DNA of 64,000 bases from Aurifilum marmelostoma (lineage: Eukaryota; Ascomycota; Sordariomycetes; Diaporthales; Cryphonectriaceae). Shown one piece after another: positions 12,203-21,906 of this stretch. The stretch is from the NCBI GenBank assembly GCA_027559495.1, contig JAMXSV010000006.1:1612001-1676000 (forward strand). The letters are read 5' to 3'. Position numbers and translations under genes: made by a program. Every line of letters starts with the position of its first letter. Position 1 is the first letter of the stretch. The notes under the pieces are model-generated. The model was not told where the DNA came from. It worked only from the letters and a program-made list of their open reading frames with translations, and did no database searches.

Positions 12203-13204
12203 ATGGAATTCACCGTCAACACAAAGATTCTCGTCTTGTCCGACACTCACGGAATGAACATGGATGGGAGGATACCTCATCAGCCAGTAGACGTGGTTGT
12301 TCATTGTGGCGATCTTACCACAGAATCCAAGCTAGACGAGTTCCGAGCCGCCCTCCAGCTCCTACGAAAGATCGAGGGACCATTGAAGCTCGTGATCGCC
12401 GGGAACCACGACTTCACCCTAGACGAGCCCGTTTTCCGAAAGAAAGCTGAGGTGGCGACGGTCCACTCTGATCGAAAGCTTATCACCGACACATATGGCG
12501 ACTATGGTCAAGCAAGACAGCTCTTGGTAGACGCTCAGGAGCATGGGATACACTTCCTTGACGAAGGCACGCACCAATTCTCGCTCGCAAACGGCTCGAG
12601 GCTCACTGTCTACGCAAGCCCCTACACTCCATCCCTAGGCGACTGGGGCTTTCAGTACCATCCAGAGCAGGGACACGGCTTTAAAATTCCCGATGGGATA
12701 GATATCGCCATCACACACGGACCACCCCGAGGCATCCTAGACAGAACGGATGGGCGCGAGAGGGCAGGGTGCCCAGACTTGTCTTCTGCTGTTGCCCGTG
12801 CGAAGCCGCGCATACACTGCTTCGGGCATATTCACGAGGGCTGGGGCGCCAAATTGGTGTCCTGGAGGTACAGGCTGAGCGAGAAGCCCTCGCATCTGAC
12901 CGACATTGACAACGAAAAATCGCATGTGGTCGAGCTTCTCAGCACTCTGAAGCGAGGCAGGTTCGATGACGACAGAACTATTCTGGAGAAGGAAGCGAAA
13001 GCCAGCATGTATGCCAAGCAGAATTATTGCGGCATCAGTCTTGGGCATAAAGGTGAAGGCCAACAGACGTTATTTGTGAACGCGGCTATTGAGGGAAGAG
13101 ACATTGAAGACCCTATTCAATTGCCATGGCTTGTTGATCTGGATTTAACTAAGCATCAGAGCGAACGCGCATTGAAGTGTAATACGAAGACAGAAAAATC
13201 TTGA
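12203..13204 (+). CDS. Calcineurin-like metallophosphoesterase
   Basis: Intronless ORF of 333 residues. The metal-binding motifs are in order: SDTHG (13-17), HCGDLT (34-39), GNHDF (67-71), THGPP (171-175) and GHIHEGWG (208-215). These match the class of fungal metallophosphoesterases related to MPPED1/MPPED2, which hydrolyse phosphodiesters with a two-metal centre. No signal peptide or membrane helix is visible, so a soluble cytosolic enzyme is likely. The substrate is unknown. The start ATG is followed at once by the first beta strand (KILVLSD), consistent with a complete N-terminus. The C-terminal ~120 residues beyond GHIHEGWG are longer than the minimal fold and poorly conserved in appearance. 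Confidence 0.9.
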   Translation: MEFTVNTKILVLSDTHGMNMDGRIPHQPVDVVVHCGDLTTESKLDEFRAALQLLRKIEGPLKLVIAGNHDFTLDEPVFRKKAEVATVHSDRKLITDTYGDYGQARQLLVDAQEHGIHFLDEGTHQFSLANGSRLTVYASPYTPSLGDWGFQYHPEQGHGFKIPDGIDIAITHGPPRGILDRTDGRERAGCPDLSSAVARAKPRIHCFGHIHEGWGAKLVSWRYRLSEKPSHLTDIDNEKSHVVELLSTLKRGRFDDDRTILEKEAKASMYAKQNYCGISLGHKGEGQQTLFVNAAIEGRDIEDPIQLPWLVDLDLTKHQSERALKCNTKTEKS

Positions 13205-14600
13205 AAAATAAAGTGATCAGATTGTCGGCAGTGAACAGTGAATTAGTGACAAAGTGTATGTGACTAGCGAGTCCCTCAGCTGTCTCTTTTAAAATTTCTA
13301 TTCTAGCCTTATGCATAGGAGTAGCCATCTGCACTTTTAGAACTCTACATGAAATAATTAACTGGGGCTTCGCTCGGTTGGAAATTGGATGTTGAAATGT
13401 TCTCTACGCAGCAGCGACGACGTAATTTTGAAACCTCACCGACGTGACATTTCCATTGGTATATAGCATGGTCTTCTCAAGCAGCATTCAGGGAATCTTA
13501 ATCGACCGCTGCTGTGGAGATTTTAGGTTCTTCATCATACATCTCAGTCTAAAGCATATAAGCCTCATCTCCAAACCTTCTCTTTCGTTTTTTTTTTTCT
13601 TTTTCTCTCCTTTGGGGGGATGGGGTTGGGGCGTATTGAGGCTGGGTCATTTTGATTCTATCATGAATAAATGTAACCTTGGTGATGCTACTATTTCCAA
13701 GCTCTCAATTTTTTTCTCTCCAGACTACAGACACGTAAATCAATCATGGTCTGCTGTGATCAAGATTCTTGCCACAAGAATTTGTCAAATGGCGTGCTGA
13801 TGATGAATGGGGAGGAAGCGCTGGACATAATTAATACCAGGGCTGTTTTGCCCGCTAGCACGCCCTGACCCTGCAGGGTGACTGATTCCTTCAGCTGCGG
13901 CCTTCCTCCCTTGCTTACGCCCCCCCCGTTACTCATGCCCAATCTTAGCCGTGTCACACACTTGGACAGATGAGTCTTGCTTGACCGAGAATTTGGCGAA
14001 TCAGCAGCCACAGACGACCAATCTGGCCCGCTTTTAAATCACGTGAACAGGCGATCTCGTGCCGTGTACCAATCTACTTGGGGGAGCCTGCGACGCGGTT
14101 GGTCCGACGTCCACGCGTTATCTCTTCGCCTGGTTCGCCCGTGCTGGGCTGACCCTGAGGCAACCGGGCCTTTCGCTGCAACGATCAACGCCTTGATGCA
14201 TCCAAGCGGGCGTCTGGTCCGGCTCGGCAATCCTGATTCACATATAAATGGTACGTGCGTCCCCGTCTGTCCGCCTCCCTCCCTCTTTTTTTCGATTTCT
14301 TTGCCTCCCACTCGCTTCATCTGGCCAGCGTCAGGTTTCTGCCTGAGGTAGGTTTTCTCCGCCCGACATAAAACCAGTCATATTTCCGTCGTATTTTTGT
14401 CTCTTTCAATGAAATCTGTGTCCCCTTTCTTTCCGTCTCTTTTCTCTCTTTTTATTCCCATCTTTTCGTCCTGTCACACTCGGCATTAGGCTGCAGCGAA
14501 AACAAGGCTCAATCACGCAACATTTGTGTCATCCCATATCAATACGGACGCTACATTTGCACTGCAAACTCGATGAGGCTGGAAGGAGAGGCCGGTCAAG
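13205..14600. other. Intergenic region, promoter of the BTB gene
   Basis: No convincing exon. From ~14250 to 14600 the plus strand is pyrimidine-rich (CTTTTT, TCTCTT tracts), typical of a fungal promoter/5' leader upstream of a plus-strand gene. Confidence 0.5.
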
Positions 14601-15638
14601 ATGTTCACCAAGTCGTCCTCGTCCAAGCAGAGCTTCTCCAAGGGCTCAAAGTACGGCAAATCGAGCTCGTCATTCACTAAAGAATCCGGCGTCTCGAAAC
14701 GCCGCCACGAGTCACGACGTAGGACGCAGAGCGTGGCGACTGTATCCACTGCCTCGTCGCCAACAGTGGGAAGGTGAGCCTGCCCTCGTCAACGTTTCCT
14801 TATATCTACGATCACCTGCCAAATCACCCTGCGCACATTCTGACATTTGCAGCGGCATCAGCCCCATCGTCACGCTCGTCGTCGGTCCCGAGCAACGCAT
14901 CTTCGCCGCACACGATGATGTCCTCGCCCGTGCCCCCTACTTCGCCAACGTCTTGAATTACAGCACCGAGTCGTCTACCAAGCGTATCGCACTACCCGAA
15001 GAGTCGCCCGAGATCTTCTCATCCATCCTCGAATATCTATACAAGGGTGATTACTTCCCGCGGCTGGTGCACAACAAGAAGCGGAACACGTGGGAGATGG
15101 AACCCACCGAAGATGTGCGCGGGACCAAGAACGAGTCTACCGTCTATCACCACAGCTCTGAGGGGCCGCTGCTGAAGGACACGGTCATCTATTGTGCCGC
15201 GGAGAAGTACGGGCTGGAGGAGTTGAAGCGCCTTGCCCTCCGCAAACAGGGTCTTCGTAAGTCGTACCCGCGTTTCTATGTTCTCTTGTACCATCTGCCT
15301 CTCAATTTTGTACTCCACCATCTTCTTTCCCATCGTCGTCTCCAATTCATGATTCATCACTGACCATTCACCCCACAGAATGTGGTGTGCAATGCAGCAC
15401 CATTCTCTCCTCCGCCCGCTACGCTTACGCGCACACACCTGACACCGATTCCAAGCTCCGTGCTCACTTCCTTGCCCTCATCATTCGCAGCCGCTCCACC
15501 TTTAAGCGCAGTGGCACGATGCAGCTTGAAATGTTCAACGGCGGCACTCAGCTCTTCTTCGACTTGTTCGTCGCGCTCTGCAACCACGTGGACGACGTCG
15601 GCTCCCAGACTTCGCCTCGCACCAACCGTTTCATGTGA
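14601..15638 (+). CDS. BTB/POZ domain protein
   Basis: Three exons: 14601-14773, 14853-15256 and 15379-15638, giving 278 residues. Introns 14774-14852 (GTGAGC, TTGCAG) and 15257-15378 (GTAAGT, CCACAG) keep frame. Residues 1-58 are Ser/Lys-rich and probably disordered. The BTB fold begins at ~59 (SPIVTLVVGPEQRIFAAHDD), with the family hallmarks HDDVLARAPYF and LPEESPEIFSSILEYLYKGDY. Fungal BTB proteins of this type often act as protein-interaction adaptors, some with Cul3 ubiquitin ligases, but no partner can be inferred here. The protein lacks Kelch, MATH or ankyrin repeats. It ends with a helical region (MFNGGTQLFFDLFVALCNHVDDV). Confidence 0.85.
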
Positions 15639-17901
15639 ACACATACCCGGTCTTCTTGTTTTATTTTTCCTTTGTTGTTTTCTACATGACTTTCACGCCA
15701 CCCTTCTCAGCCCCGGAAATTTACAAAAAGAATACCCCTCATCCTTTTGCTATTCCTGTTCCTGAATTTAATGATTAATGATTCCTTTCCGTTTGGCTTT
15801 TCCTTGATAGGTGTCACGTCAGTCAGTCAGTCAGTCAGTTTCTTTTGGTTTATGTGGTCAATATTGTCTCCAAGACCCGAACGGGATGGGTATACCAAGG
15901 CATGGCGTTCATGTCGACTCAATGGAGCCTGATAGTTCTATGGATCTCCTTCCCCTTTACACTGTATTATTAACATCATCTTTCACGACAATCACTTTCA
16001 CGATGGAGAAAAGACTGGGGTGTCATGACTTTTCTTTTTTAGATTCTTGAAGGATGCTTTTATACCCGGTCGTTGGCCATCTCAAGCACAGGCAATCCTC
16101 ATCAAAGGTCAATGGCGGGTCTTGAGTTGAATCGGAAGCAGCTTTTCTCTGGCAGAAGAATGACAATATGGAAAGCAGGCAGACGGCCTGGAGAACACAT
16201 GGGCTATTACATTTCCAGTCTTTCATTTATGACGAGTTGCTCTATTGAGCGCTGTCGAATAACAATATGCTCACCGGAGTATGGACAGCCAGAGCTTTAC
16301 AAATTAAATCTGCTTCTCAAATCTCCATCTGGCCTCCCGCGAGGAGGCTCCAAGCGAGAGTGTGAACACTGAGAATTTTTCTTTGCCCCTTGGCGTGTAG
16401 CTGATGTCCGAGCCCCCAGCAGAGACCCCCGTGGTTCACCAATTGGTCCAACAGAACGCAATGTTGCACAATTCTCTCCATAACCCATTCCTACTTGTGT
16501 CACCACACGCCACTTCTGCAATCTGACTATTGTCTGCAGTGTGACTCACTCCAAACGTTCATTTGGCGACGGCAATGCGAAAACGGGAGAAGAAGAAAAG
16601 TTTAATATTGAGTTACAATGAATTTGATTAGCTCAAAACGCCTTCTCGCCTCGTTCTCTTGGCTGACACCCCCCTCCCCTTTTCACAGCCGTTCACGGTC
16701 AGCGTGAATGGGTGGGCGCGGACCGTGCGGGAGGGAGGAGGGCTGTTGTGAGACGTGGGGGTTCAAGGAAGAGGGGGTAAGTAAGACAAGGATGATGGGA
16801 TGATTAGGGGAAAAGATAGTTTGGTCTGGGTTGTTTTTGTGTTTGAACGGATCAATGATCCGGATGAACGGGGTTTAAGTTGGGATCACAGAGGACTATT
16901 TTTTCGGAGGGTTGTAGAGATTTGCAATATCAGTTTTGAGTCGTCACTGTTTGGGTTTTTTTTTTCTTTTGTGCAAGCAAGTGGGGAGACATTGATTATT
17001 CTTTCGAGAACTAGAAGTTATTTGATATTTTTCAGCGAAACTGATTATGCCTGCCGACCCCGTATACTCTGCTACTGGTATTAATTTTCATATCTCCGAT
17101 CGTGAAGTTAAACTTCGCTCCGTGTTCCCTGGATGATGATGGATCATGGTGTTGCTTCGCATTTGATTGGCCCGATTGGCCATGGGTAAATATACAGTTA
17201 GCTACACATATTATGCGCATTTGATATACGAATTTGACGTATGGCGTCTTTGCTTGTCGCTGTGGGTAGTACCATGTGTTAGAGCCTTCAGCTCTGAACC
17301 TCTTCTCTCCTCTATCAACGCTCACAAAATAAGTCTGTCACAATGTACGACATTTAATATATGTAGGCGGTGTCCGGTTTAATTCGGTGCCTAAAGATAA
17401 TTTACAAGAATTTACCACGCGCATAGTTGAGTACCGTTCGCGTGGGAAAGCCTTGCAGGAGTAGCGAAGGTAATGAGTATTTTAAGAACCAACTTGGTCG
17501 TCTTTGCTGTCCACAGGCTTCCCTTTTTGACCAAGATCAGGCCCGAGCGGTAGATGACAGAGCTTGTTTCTATGGCTCAGTGTTGGCATTGTGATAGGGT
17601 ATCGTATTGTGAGGCTAGGAGGGAAGCAATGAGTCCCTAGAGCATCTGCCTCGAACAGACTAAGTGAGCCATGACCATTGGCTTCTCGGGTGCTAAGCCA
17701 TCATGATATGAAGCATGTTGACGCACTTCCGGAATCCCGCCCTGGCGGAGATGCTTTCATGTATTCTTCTTGACTTCCACATATCTAAGGCGGCATTTGG
17801 TAGTCAGAGACGGGCCGTCTAGCTCTGCCCATCTTGCTGAAGCGTGCGACGAGCAAAGACTACGACACTGAAGTATGATCACGTCAGGGTCTGGCACGCT
17901 C
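15639..17901. other. 2.3 kb intergenic region
   Basis: A short GTCA/CAGT tandem repeat lies at 15818-15840. Between 15750 and 17900 no exon chain, RNA gene or transposon relic was recognised; the local ORFs have no family resemblance. Confidence 0.5.
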
Positions 17902-19539
17902 TCAGACACCGGTTCCGGGGAAAGCTCCAGATTTGCTGAGAACCACGATCTGCCTCTCCCGTGATATGTAGCCCTTCATCAGGCCCTGTTTAAGATGTCA
18001 GCCAGTGTACCGAAGTATACTTGCAGTACGCCGCAGGGAAGGGTGAGCAGGGCGTTGGGCTCAATACAAGTCTGGAACAATGAACAAGGCTGCAGGAATC
18101 ATCGGCGACAGTACTCACCTTGTATATCATATTAGCTAGTTGACATTCCACTTCGTCAGAATCAACCTGCTGCTTGCTGCCAAGGCTGATGGCGGCCGTG
18201 AACTCAGAAACGGGGATCCTTGTTCGACGGACTGGCGGGGCACCCGGGGTGTCAGGCTTGGGTTCCTCAAATCCGCCAGCGATGAAGACCTTGCGTAGAA
18301 GATTTCGTAGACAGGTATCATGGGCTCGTTCGAGTGGCAGGTAGATACGCCGTTTGACGAACTCGTCCTCGCCATCCTTTAAAGCCTGCTCAAAGGCATT
18401 AAGATCGCCTTTCTTGATGCACTGTGCTAGAGGCAGAAATAGCTCCTGCAGGTGTGGGTACGGCTCCAAGAGGGCTGGAGTTGGGAGTGTGTGGCTGGTG
18501 AGAAGATGACAGGGGATAAGATAGGTAAGGATGAGCCTGTGCGAATGTCAGTCTACTTGTGGCCCCATTCATGTCATTGATGCGCGGCATTGACGAACTC
18601 CTTGTTTTTTGTGGCGTCCTTGTGACAGAGAGCCAGAGCCTCACCCAGACAACGCTCGGCCTCCACGTAGTTCTCCTCAAGAAAAAAGAGCACGCCCTCA
18701 TAATACTTGAAAGTGACCTGCTGGGACTTTGGAAACTGATCGAGGGATGGCATGTCGCGTTCGTTGGCACGCAGGTTCTTCAGAATGTTGCGGGACAAGC
18801 TTGCCTGGTTCAGCTTGAAATACGTCTTGAAGAGGAGGTTGATGATGTAGTAGATGGCCCATTTCTTGGACTCCTCCAGGGGGTTCCTGTCCATCAGACA
18901 GAGACCGAATATGGCATTAAGCTGTCGTGCGCAGTCCTCGAGACTCTGGTGTGCCTCTGCCTCTGGGTCGAAGTCGTCCTGAAGGGTCATGGCACCCTCA
19001 TCGGCCGGCTTCGAACTGCGTTCCTTGTCTGCGTTGAGTGCAAAGACCCTCAGGTATTTTCCGGCTATGTAGAGGCACGGTATCGTCCAAGCTCCAAACC
19101 CTGCACCCCTGTAGCCTCTCGTCAGTGCCAGAGTGAAGTCCCGCCACGATTCGTAGACTCTGGTCCATGATGGCTGCGCACAAGTGTTAGCGTCTTTTGG
19201 AAGATGCATATGGCCTTGAGCACGAGGACCAACCGTTCCGGGGGCAACAATCTCGCCCTGCACTGCAAGGATGGCACCGGCGGTCAGCCAGTATTGGTAG
19301 AAAACATCAGTCCACGCGTCAAGCTCCTGCTTGGAGATGTTGGTCTCCCTCTTCAGGTTTCGTCGCAGGTAATCCTTAGCCTGGTGGTGGTTGGTGGCTT
19401 TCCATATGATTTTGAGCAGATCTGTGCCCTGCTCTGGTGACAGCGCGCGGGACAATTCGTACCCATTGCCCGTCTCGAACGCAGAACCAAAGTCCTGAAA
19501 GATGAAGTCCATGGTCGAGCTGGGAGGAAAGACTTGCAT
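17902..19539 (-). CDS. CSN12: COP9 signalosome subunit 12-like PCI domain protein
   Basis: Four exons: 19539-19234, 19173-18599, 18536-18119 and 17985-17902, giving 460 residues, the usual CSN12 length. Intron 19233-19174 is 60 nt and stop-free, with a GCTAACAC branch site. Intron 18598-18537 uses a weak GTTCGT donor, but the join NKE-LILTYLIPCHLL is the expected family sequence. Intron 18118-17986 is GTGAGT..AACAG. The C-terminal PCI domain ends with the conserved GLMKGYISRE and LSKSGAFPGTGV. CSN12/Thp1/PCID2-type proteins act in COP9-linked or TREX-2-like nuclear complexes coupling transcription to mRNA export. The start could be 19539 or the second Met at 19512. Divergently arranged with the eL20 gene, ~530 bp apart, so they share an upstream region. 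Confidence 0.9.
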
Positions 19540-20005
19540 AAGACGATGGTCAAGAGGCTTCCCAGCAGTGTGAGGACTGAGGTTCTGTTCGAATACAGAA
19601 AGATGGGAGGACCGAAAGTGACATGCTCTGTTGTATCAAAGGACTGTTTGTCTAGGCAGTAGTAAGTACTGTCAAAGAGGCGCCTACCTTGGGTCCCTGT
19701 CACTCGGGTGAGATGAGTCAGCCGCGGGACTGCACAGACCATTTCACCTCCCAGCTGCTTGAGCAGCTGCTACCAGCTGCCAGCTCACGACTCGAAGCGG
19801 CAGAAAGTTTTGCGCTTCCTGCTCCAAGGTCCGCCAGAAGGTGGGTCCAGGACTACCAATCAGCCACCAGCACCACCGCGAGCACACAATCCACCGCCCG
19901 ACGCAAAAAAATCCAACAGACCCTCGCGACCTGACCCAGTTGTTGCAACAACCACTAACTTGCAGTCAACCATCAACCCTCGACAAGACGGCAAACACAG
20001 TCAAA

Positions 20006-20070
20006 GTGAGCTTCAACAATCAAATAATAATTATATTTTCTTGTCGACTTTACTAACATTATCTTTCCAG
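20006..20070 (+). other. Putative 5' UTR intron of the eL20 gene
   Basis: Donor AAA/GTGAGC at 20006, perfect branch site TACTAAC at ~20051 and acceptor CTTTCCAG ending at 20070, immediately before the start codon. If it is spliced, the start-codon exon is only 4 nt long. Confidence 0.55.
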
Positions 20071-21330
20071 ATGGGTAAGCAGCATCTCCCTTCCTACTGG
20101 ATCGAGACCTGGGAGCGACATCGACATCGACGGCGAGGAACACCACGACGCACGATCACCACTGGAAGCCCAAGGGCCCGGGGATATACAAAAGACGCCA
20201 ATGGTGGCAATAACGATGCAAGTGGTGTCGATTGAGACGGTGGTCGAAAGAATCGACACAGCAACCATCGAAGCGCAGCTATAGTCGGGATGGCAATCGA
20301 GAAAGAGCACGCTTGTATTTGCAGGAGGGATGCGAAAATTCTTGCGGACGCCATCATCGACCACGAGTACCACTACCATCGACGACAACGAAGAGGAAAT
20401 TTCTTTTGCGCAACCGGATTCCACCCCGACGGCTTCTCCCGGGTTTCGATTGTCGCTCCCAGGATTATTGCGTGAATCCATTCGCCAAACAGGATTGTAC
20501 AGCCGGCTAACGTGGTTTGCGCGGAACAGGTCGTCTTCAGGAGTACCAGGTCATTGGCAGGCATCTGCCTACAGAGGCCAACCCCACCCCGGCCCTGTAC
20601 CGCATGCGAATCTTCGCTCCCAACCCCGTTGTTGCCAAGTCCCGGTACTGGTACTTCATGCGGGGTCTGAAGAAGGTCAAGAAGGCCACTGGTGAGATCG
20701 TCAGCCTGAACGTGGTATGTGGCAATTCTTACACCCTCATCGACGAGGAAGAGGAGGAAAATGGTAGAGACGGAAGGGGGTCAGAAGGCACTTCTGCGAG
20801 GAGCATGAGGGCGTTGTTATCAGGATACCAAGGCGAAAGACAACGGAAGGCTGACCAAAGATACACCCATAACAGATCCACGAGAAGCACCCCCTGAAGG
20901 TCAAGAACTTCGGCATCTGGATCCGCTACGACTCTCGCTCCGGTACCCACAACATGTACAAGGAGTACCGCGAGATGTCCCGCACTGAGGCCGTCGAGGC
21001 TCTCTACCAGGACATGGCCGCCCGCCACCGTGCCCGCTTCCGATCCATCCACGTACGTTCCCCAGATGAAGAATTCCCGATTTGCACCTTTAGACAAGAA
21101 ACATCTCGGGTTTCCCAAGGCGAGAGACAGAGAGCAAGGTCCGGTACTAACGAAGAGAACCCCAATCCCAGATCCTCCGCGTTGTCGAGCTTGAGAAGTC
21201 CGACGATGTCAAGCGTCCTTACATCAAGCAACTGCTCACCAAGAACCTCACCTTCCCTCTGCCCCACCGCGTCCCCAAGATCAGCAACAAGAAGGTCTTC
21301 TCCGCCACCCGCCCTTCGACTTTCGCCTAA
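20071..21330 (+). CDS. RPL20: 60S ribosomal protein eL20 (formerly L18a/L20)
   Basis: Exons 20071-20074 (ATGG only), 20530-20714, 20876-21052 and 21172-21330, giving 174 residues, the expected size. Introns start with GTAAGC, GTATGT and GTACGT; the last has a perfect TACTAAC branch site. The protein begins MGRLQEYQVIGRHLPTE and carries the conserved RIFAPNPVVAKSRYWYF, KVKNFGIWIRYDSRSGTHNM and RARFRSIHILRVVE blocks, so the family call is secure. It is a structural component of the large cytosolic ribosomal subunit. The long first intron (455 nt) right after the start codon is typical of fungal ribosomal protein genes. No C/D-box snoRNA (RTGATGA with CTGA) was seen in it. Downstream it converges on a minus-strand regulator. 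Confidence 0.97.
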
Positions 21331-21906
21331 GTTTCTGTGGCCCCTCGACTTGCTGGTACTGCGGGGAGGAGGAAGGTATGAGATTGGTTGGTTTGATGCG
21401 CTAGGGATTTTCGGGGGAGGCTTCTGGGGGTCCGGCGACGGCCTTGGCGCTTTTCTTTTTTTTGTGAATACAAAAACAAAGGGAGCAGCAATATGGAATC
21501 GTTGGTCCGGATGATGGTTTCCTCAGGTGTTCATTAGGGATCACGGCGTGTCATTAGCATTTGCTCTCCAAAAAAACAAAAAGAGGTTCACGAGCAAAGA
21601 AATGAATGGGAACAAAAATCCAAATACCCGAGAACGACCGATCAGCAATGCTTTGCATCGCGTGAACCGTGAAAGAAATAATACGGTGCTAGAGAGGTCT
21701 TTTTGATTCGAGCTGAGCTGTGTGTGGTATAGTATCTTCTAGTGCCATTCGCGAAAACCAGCCAGGTTCAATTGCTTACGTGCGAAGCCTCTGGTAAATC
21801 CTTCCCTCCATGCCGAGATGCGGCGATGTCCCTCGCGCACATTATCCAAATATTGACTGACCTCCACAGTTGACCTTTGCGAGACTTGTTACTAGTACAA
21901 CAGCCC
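21331..21906. other. Convergent intergenic region
   Basis: 3' flanks of eL20 (+) and the zinc-cluster regulator (-). No gene was seen; short A-rich tracts near 21470 and 21570 could serve 3' end formation. Confidence 0.5.

Noticed and set aside
20075..20529. snoRNA in the first eL20 intron
   Set aside because: No C box (RTGATGA) with a matching D box or terminal stem was found.
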